Source: Pseudomonadota bacterium (GTDB taxonomy: Bacteria > Desulfobacterota > Desulfovibrionia > Desulfovibrionales > Desulfovibrionaceae). From it: 64,000 nt of DNA. The notes under the pieces were generated by a model. That model was given only the letters and a program-made list of their open reading frames with translations. It was not told where the DNA came from and did not search any database. Shown piece by piece: positions 60,374 through 64,000 of the stretch; positions within the stretch are counted from its first letter, which is position 1; each line of letters opens with the position of its first letter. The position numbers and the translations under genes are program-made. The stretch lies in contig JAHIUW010000017.1 in the NCBI GenBank assembly GCA_018816865.1, forward strand, positions 124,001-188,000. Reading direction: 5' to 3'.

Positions 60374-60428
60374 ACTGACGGAGATAACGCACCTCCCCTT
60401 ACGCCTTGATTGTCATCGGCCTTCCCGC

Positions 60429-60695
60429 CTAGGCGAAGATCATCTGTGTCGCCTTGCCCGTGGCTGCCGTGTCCACGCTGAGCAGCATGGCCACGCCTTC
60501 GGTCATCGAGGCCTGGGCCGTCACGTTGGTCTGCTGCTGGGCGGTGGCAGCGTTATGCGCCGCATTGCCCAGGGCCTGGGAAGTCACTACAAACAGGTTG
60601 CCCAGCGCCATGGCCGGGGAATCTCCCAGGACCTTGGTATTGACCTGGGTAACGGCATCGGTCACCTGACTGTTCATTGCTGTGGGATACGCCAT
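60429..60695 (-). CDS. RebB-family R-body protein
   Basis: An 88-aa member of RebB: AYPTAMNSQVTDAVTQVNTK, then ALGNLFVVTSQALGNAAHNA, then QQTNVTAQASMTEGVAMLLS. It is close to the two genes upstream but differs in the FVVTSQ segment and in the C-terminus (MIFA). ATG at 60695 follows GGAGCAAGAG; the extension to 60731 is not family-like. In R-bodies different Reb subunits have distinct roles; which this fills is unknown. Confidence 0.92.
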   Translation of the reverse strand: MAYPTAMNSQVTDAVTQVNTKVLGDSPAMALGNLFVVTSQALGNAAHNAATAQQQTNVTAQASMTEGVAMLLSVDTAATGKATQMIFA

Positions 60696-60792
60696 GCTCT
60701 TGCTCCATTGCCCCGGATCACGCCGGAACATCTCTTACGCTGTCTGACAAGCCCCACCCCGTGGGCAGGGCCCCCTCCCCGGCTAGGATTCC

Positions 60793-61065
60793 CTAGCCAG
60801 CCCCGAGGATCTTTTCGGTGGCCACACCGGCCGAGGCCGTATCCAGCGAATACAGCACAGCCACACCCATGGTGGTGGCGGCCTGCGCGGTCACGTTGGT
60901 CTGCTGCTGGCTGGTGGCGGCGTTATGCGCCGCGTTGCCCAAGGCCTGGGCATGAGCCTGAAACACATTGCCCATGGCCACGGCCGGGGCATCCCCCAGA
61001 ACCTTGACGTTGGCCTGGGTGATGGAATCGGTGACCTGGTTATTGACGGAAGTTGGGAATGCCAT
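60793..61065 (-). CDS. RebB-family R-body protein
   Basis: A 90-aa RebB member: FPTSVNNQVTDSITQANVKV, then AMGNVFQAHAQALGNAAHNA, then QQTNVTAQAATTMGVAVLYS, ending KILGAG. It is closest to the copy at 58346-58615 at the N-terminus (FPTSVN) and to the first gene in KVLGDAPA. ATG at 61065 follows GGGAGGA. It is the second gene of the array. Confidence 0.94.
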   Translation of the reverse strand: MAFPTSVNNQVTDSITQANVKVLGDAPAVAMGNVFQAHAQALGNAAHNAATSQQQTNVTAQAATTMGVAVLYSLDTASAGVATEKILGAG

Positions 61066-61132
61066 TGTTCCTCCCTTTACTTAGGATTGATTCTCTCTGC
61101 CGCCTGCCCCTGTTGAAGAGACAGCGACGGCC

Positions 61133-61405
61133 CTAGCCCATGCCAAGGATCTTCTCGGTGGCGACGCCCGTGGTGGCCGTATCCAACGAGTACAGCAGGG
61201 CCACGCCCTGGGTGGTCGCGGCCTGAGCGGTCACGTTGGTCTGCTGCTGGGCGGTGGTGGCGTTGTGCGCCGCATTGCCCAGGGCCTGGGCCGTGGCCTG
61301 GTACAGATTGCCCATGGCCATGGCCGGTGCATCGCCCAGAACCTTGACGTTGGCCTGGGTAATGGCGTCGGTGATCTGACTGTTAACGGCGGTAGGATAT
61401 GCCAT
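61133..61405 (-). CDS. RebB-family R-body protein, first gene of the array
   Basis: A 90-aa RebB member: AYPTAVNSQITDAITQANVK, then AMGNLYQATAQALGNAAHNA, then QQTNVTAQAATTQGVALLYS, ending KILGMG. ATG at 61405 follows GGAGAGGGGAAG, the strongest ribosome-binding site in the array. The 274 bp upstream hold an AT-rich promoter region and the fur-type gene's terminator, so this is probably the first gene of the operon. Confidence 0.94.
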   Translation of the reverse strand: MAYPTAVNSQITDAITQANVKVLGDAPAMAMGNLYQATAQALGNAAHNATTAQQQTNVTAQAATTQGVALLYSLDTATTGVATEKILGMG

Positions 61406-61623
61406 GTCTTCCCCTCTCCTGCTAAAGTGTTGACACCTGGTCCGGCAGAGCCTGTCCTGCGGGGTCCGTTCCCCACGGGAACAACGAACCCCGCCACCGC
61501 GCTCGTATCGGTTTGGTTATTAAATACATGCCTTCCTATATGTAATCAACAATTATTTTGCCTTCTCTCAAAAAAAACCTTGTCACCTGGGGGCATGACA
61601 ATAGATTCACCTATATTTTTGCA

Positions 61624-61656
61624 TAAAAAAAAGCCGCCCCGAAACCGGGACAGCCC
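61624..61656 (-). terminator. Terminator after the Fur-family gene
   Basis: Read on the minus strand: GCTGTCCCG-GTTT-CGGGGCGGC followed by eight U residues. It separates the fur-type gene from the Reb array, which must then use its own promoter. Confidence 0.82.
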
Positions 61657-61679
61657 TGACTCACTTGAGGAAAATCGAC

Positions 61680-62117
61680 CTAGTCACCTTTCTTGCGACA
61701 GTCGGCGCACAGGCCATAGAGGTACATCTTGTGGGCGGTCAGCACGAACCCGTGGGACAGGGCGAGCTTCTCCTGCAGATGCTCGATCTCCTCGTCCATG
61801 ACCTCCAGGGTCTTGCCGCATTGCTCGCAGATGATATGGTCGTGGTGCTTGCTCCCGTACTTGCGCTCGTAACGGGTCACGCCGTCGCCAAAGTGCACCT
61901 CCTTGGCCAGTCCGGACTCGGACAACAGCTTCAGGGTGCGATAGACCGTGGCCTGGCCGATGGACTTGTCCTCGCGCTTGACCATGTTGTACAGGTCCTC
62001 GGAAGCGAGATGCCCCTGGTCACGCAGAAACACTTCCAGAATAAGCCTGCGTTGCGGCGTCATCTTGAGATTGCTCTTGGCAAGATAATCAGAGAAAACG
62101 GACTGCGGCTCTTTCAT
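61680..62117 (-). CDS. Fur-family metal-dependent regulator
   Basis: A 145-aa regulator. Winged-helix DNA-binding domain (NLKMTPQRRLILEVFLRDQG, ATVYRTLKLLSESGL) is followed by the metal-binding half with KHHDHIICEQCGKTLEVMDE and a C-terminal CADC. Both Cys pairs of the structural zinc site are present. It may be Fur itself, PerR or Zur; sequence alone does not decide. Two Fur-type boxes in the window are candidate targets if it is Fur. ATG at 62117 follows GGGAGCAC. Confidence 0.9.
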   Translation of the reverse strand: MKEPQSVFSDYLAKSNLKMTPQRRLILEVFLRDQGHLASEDLYNMVKREDKSIGQATVYRTLKLLSESGLAKEVHFGDGVTRYERKYGSKHHDHIICEQCGKTLEVMDEEIEHLQEKLALSHGFVLTAHKMYLYGLCADCRKKGD

Positions 62118-62389
62118 TACTGTGCTCCCGTAGACGTTCGTGCCATCTATTCAAGCCCGCGCCGCTCTGTCAAGCCTAAGCGGTCATCGCGGCTGCAGCT
62201 TGAGGTCCCCGAACAACGTCGCTGCCATCCGCCACACAAGCCAATTCCCCCAGCACAGAGTGCTTTCCTCATGAGTTGTCCCCATGTTGACGCACTCCCT
62301 AGGGGATTTCACTGATTGACACCCACAGCCGTAATCGTGCTAAGGAGACCAAAAGAGTCGTAATCAAAGCGCAGGCACGGAAGATCATC

Positions 62390-63673
62390 ATGCAGGACAG
62401 CCCTTTCTCCATTCTCTATGTTTCGCCCCAAGCTCCCGATCCCTCTTCACATCTGTTGAAGCAATGGGGCGGCGATCTCTGGCGTGCGCAGAGTACGCTG
62501 GAGGGCATGAGCATTCTGAAAAGCCTGTTGCCCGACATCGCCATCCTGGACACGGCCCTGCCCTCGCACGGCTGGGAGGAACTGGCCACCGTGATCAAGG
62601 GACGCGAACCCGATATCCCGGTAATCCTCACAGGCCTCAGCCCCAACGAACAGGACCTGATGGCCGGCATGCGCGCCGGAGCGGACCTGTTTCTGAAACA
62701 GCCCCTGTGCGGGGAGGAAATGAGGCGCGAGCTCGTGCCCCTGGCCCGCCGCGCCGCCCAGATCCGCTCCAACCGCCTGCGGCACAGCACGGCCGCCGCC
62801 ATCCTGGACGCCACCCCCGCCCCCATGCTCATCACCGACGGGCAGATCGTGGACTACATGAACCGGCCGATGATGGAACTGGCCAATCTGGGCACGACCC
62901 TGAAACCCCGCTCCTGCGCCGAGGTCGAACAGACCCTGCCCCTGGTCCGGCTGCACACCGTGGACGATCACTCGGCGTTTGCCCGCTGGGTCAGCGTGCT
63001 GATGGGCGACCCCCAGAGCGAGTATCTGGTGCGCGCGGGCCACAACCAGAACTGCGACAAGACCTTCCTGCTGCGCTCCATGCCCCTGGCGGGCCTCCGG
63101 GGCAGGCAATCCATCAGCTTTACGGACGTGACATCCATTGAAAACGAAAAACGGATGTACCACCGCCTGGCCACCACGGACCCCCTGACCGGGGTCTGCA
63201 ACCGCCGCAAATTCATGGACGAACTGGATTTGGAACTCACGCGGGCCGGCCGTTACGGCAATCCGCTGTCGCTGATCATGATCGACATCGACGATTTCAA
63301 GAGTGTCAACGACACCCAGGGGCACCAGGCCGGTGACGTGGCCCTGGTGGAGCTGGCCTGCCTGCTCAAGGATAACATCCGTTCCATGGATCTTCTGGCC
63401 CGTTACGGGGGCGAGGAATTCGCCCTGATCATCCCGGAAACGGACCTGGAAGGCGCCAGCTACGTGGCCTCCAAACTCTGCCGCCTGGTGGATTCCACCC
63501 AGTTCGCCATCGTCCCGGAGATGACCTGTTCCCTGGGGGTGGCCTCGTTTCAGAAAGAGGATTCCGTGCACTCACTCATCGAGCGTGCGGACCAGGCCCT
63601 GTACAAGGCTAAGGCCAAGGGCAAGAACCAGGCCTGCAAACTGGAACAGGCCAGCAGCCAGGGCCGCAGCTAG
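62390..63673 (+). CDS. REC-PAS-GGDEF diguanylate cyclase
   Basis: A 427-aa soluble protein. The N-terminal receiver-like domain has an acceptor-type Asp (DIAILDTALPSHGWE) but no clear acidic pair at the start (YVSPQAP), so phosphorylation is doubtful. A PAS-like segment follows (ILDATPAPMLITDGQIVDYM). The GGDEF domain has TDPLTGVCNRRKFMDELDLE, MIDIDDFKSVNDTQGHQAGD and RYGGEEF, with the RxxD inhibitory site intact (RSMD, five residues before). ATG at 62390 is the start. It stands alone. Confidence 0.87.
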   Translation: MQDSPFSILYVSPQAPDPSSHLLKQWGGDLWRAQSTLEGMSILKSLLPDIAILDTALPSHGWEELATVIKGREPDIPVILTGLSPNEQDLMAGMRAGADLFLKQPLCGEEMRRELVPLARRAAQIRSNRLRHSTAAAILDATPAPMLITDGQIVDYMNRPMMELANLGTTLKPRSCAEVEQTLPLVRLHTVDDHSAFARWVSVLMGDPQSEYLVRAGHNQNCDKTFLLRSMPLAGLRGRQSISFTDVTSIENEKRMYHRLATTDPLTGVCNRRKFMDELDLELTRAGRYGNPLSLIMIDIDDFKSVNDTQGHQAGDVALVELACLLKDNIRSMDLLARYGGEEFALIIPETDLEGASYVASKLCRLVDSTQFAIVPEMTCSLGVASFQKEDSVHSLIERADQALYKAKAKGKNQACKLEQASSQGRS

Positions 63674-63843
63674 ACCCCAGCCCCGCCGACCCACGTGCCT
63701 TCCCTGACCGGAGGCTCTGCAAGCCCATGGACGCCCCCCGAGCGAGCCACACACGGAGAGCGAACTCGACCCTGCCTTCCCCCCCCGACGCGCGGACATA
63801 CCGCGCACAAAGAAGCCTGCCCAAGAAGTCCTGAGCCCGGCGA

Positions 63844-63999
63844 CTAGAGAACCTTGTTGGTCGCGAACTCAAGGACCGCCCGGTCCATAGCGTCCGCCGA
63901 GCCCAGCACCACGACCTTGCCCCCTGCCATGAGCGGTTCCAGGAACTCACCCAAGGCCCGGACATCCGAGAGTTTGGTCCCCAGCAGCTCTGTACGCAT
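63844..63999 (-). CDS. Partial ORF, probably the 3' end of a gene beyond the window
   Basis: An open minus-strand frame ending in TAG at 63844-63846. The last 51 residues read MRTELLGTKLSDVRALGEFL, then EPLMAGGKVVVLGSADAMDR, then AVLEFATNKVL, with plausible alpha/beta periodicity and normal codon use. The ATG at 63999 could be an internal Met or the start; the frame continues to the window edge. No function can be given. Confidence 0.5.
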   Translation of the reverse strand: MRTELLGTKLSDVRALGEFLEPLMAGGKVVVLGSADAMDRAVLEFATNKVL

Positions 64000-64000
64000 C

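Noticed and set aside
56139-61405. Plus-strand ORFs running through the Reb array (for example 57599-59020, 60294-61007, 59187-59828)
   Set aside because: They are complementary shadows of GC-rich minus-strand genes, lack ribosome-binding sites and give low-complexity Arg/Gly/His-rich products.
58346-61405. Tandem DNA repeats or a CRISPR-like array
   Set aside because: The repeated DNA is explained by similar RebB coding sequences. There are no short identical repeats with unique spacers.
1-64000. Prophage, integrated plasmid or transposon
   Set aside because: No integrase, transposase, capsid or replication gene is seen. The only mobile-type feature is the small hairpin repeat near 16 kb.
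1-64000. tRNA or rRNA genes
   Set aside because: Scanning for T-loop motifs and CCA ends gave nothing convincing; no rRNA-like stretch is present.

Overview
The window looks like chromosome from a GC-rich sulfate-reducing bacterium of the Desulfovibrio group (Desulfovibrionales). The clearest evidence is a complete Hmc operon (16-heme HmcA, HmcB to HmcF) with Rrf1-type receivers and Rrf2-type regulators. A class I hybrid cluster protein with its HcpR regulator, an FeoA/FeoA/FeoB iron system, flavoredoxin-like and multiheme cytochrome genes, and many c-di-GMP and two-component proteins fit the same group. I see no rRNA, tRNA, CRISPR array or intact transposon.

Layout. Positions 1-15.8 kb hold a cut-off membrane protein, a hemerythrin with a membrane partner, an AEC transporter, a DoxX/rhodanese-lipoprotein pair, small unknown proteins (one Cys-rich protein of 59 aa), a GGDEF-PilZ protein, a HisKA_2-type kinase, an MFS exporter, and a GltD-like flavoprotein with a four-cluster ferredoxin. 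A hairpin-forming, MITE-like repeat lies at about 15.9-16.1 kb. At 17-23.8 kb there is a Fur-box intergenic region (EamA exporter / DUF2325), a TRAP transporter with a flavin reductase inserted, a diguanylate cyclase, cbiC and an Rrf2 regulator with a palindromic operator. nrdD/nrdG (anaerobic ribonucleotide reductase) follow at 24-26.7 kb.

Positions 27-35.8 kb form a nitrogen-oxide stress region. It has a ferredoxin gene and a divergent hcp/hcpR pair that share an identical TTTGACG-CA-CGTCAAA palindrome, plus an NrfH-like tetraheme quinol dehydrogenase next to an octaheme HAO-like cytochrome. A K+/H+ antiporter with a TrkA-Usp protein follows, then feoA-feoA-feoB under a probable Fur box.

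Positions 41.7-56.1 kb are a respiratory-control island. A membrane sensor kinase with c-type heme motifs in its periplasmic domain is followed by two Rrf2 paralogs, hmcABCDEF, a tandem universal stress protein, two Rrf1-like receivers and a soluble REC-PAS-PAS kinase.

Positions 56.1-61.4 kb hold the most unusual locus: an eleven-gene minus-strand array built around seven RebB-type (R-body) proteins. One of them is fused to a collagen-like Gly-X-Y tract. The others in the array are a 352-aa protein coupled by a GTGA overlap, a coiled-coil protein and two paralogous unknown proteins. R-bodies are refractile protein ribbons best known from Caedibacter, and this array is a candidate undescribed R-body-like assembly. 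A Fur-family regulator, a REC-GGDEF protein and a cut-off ORF close the window.
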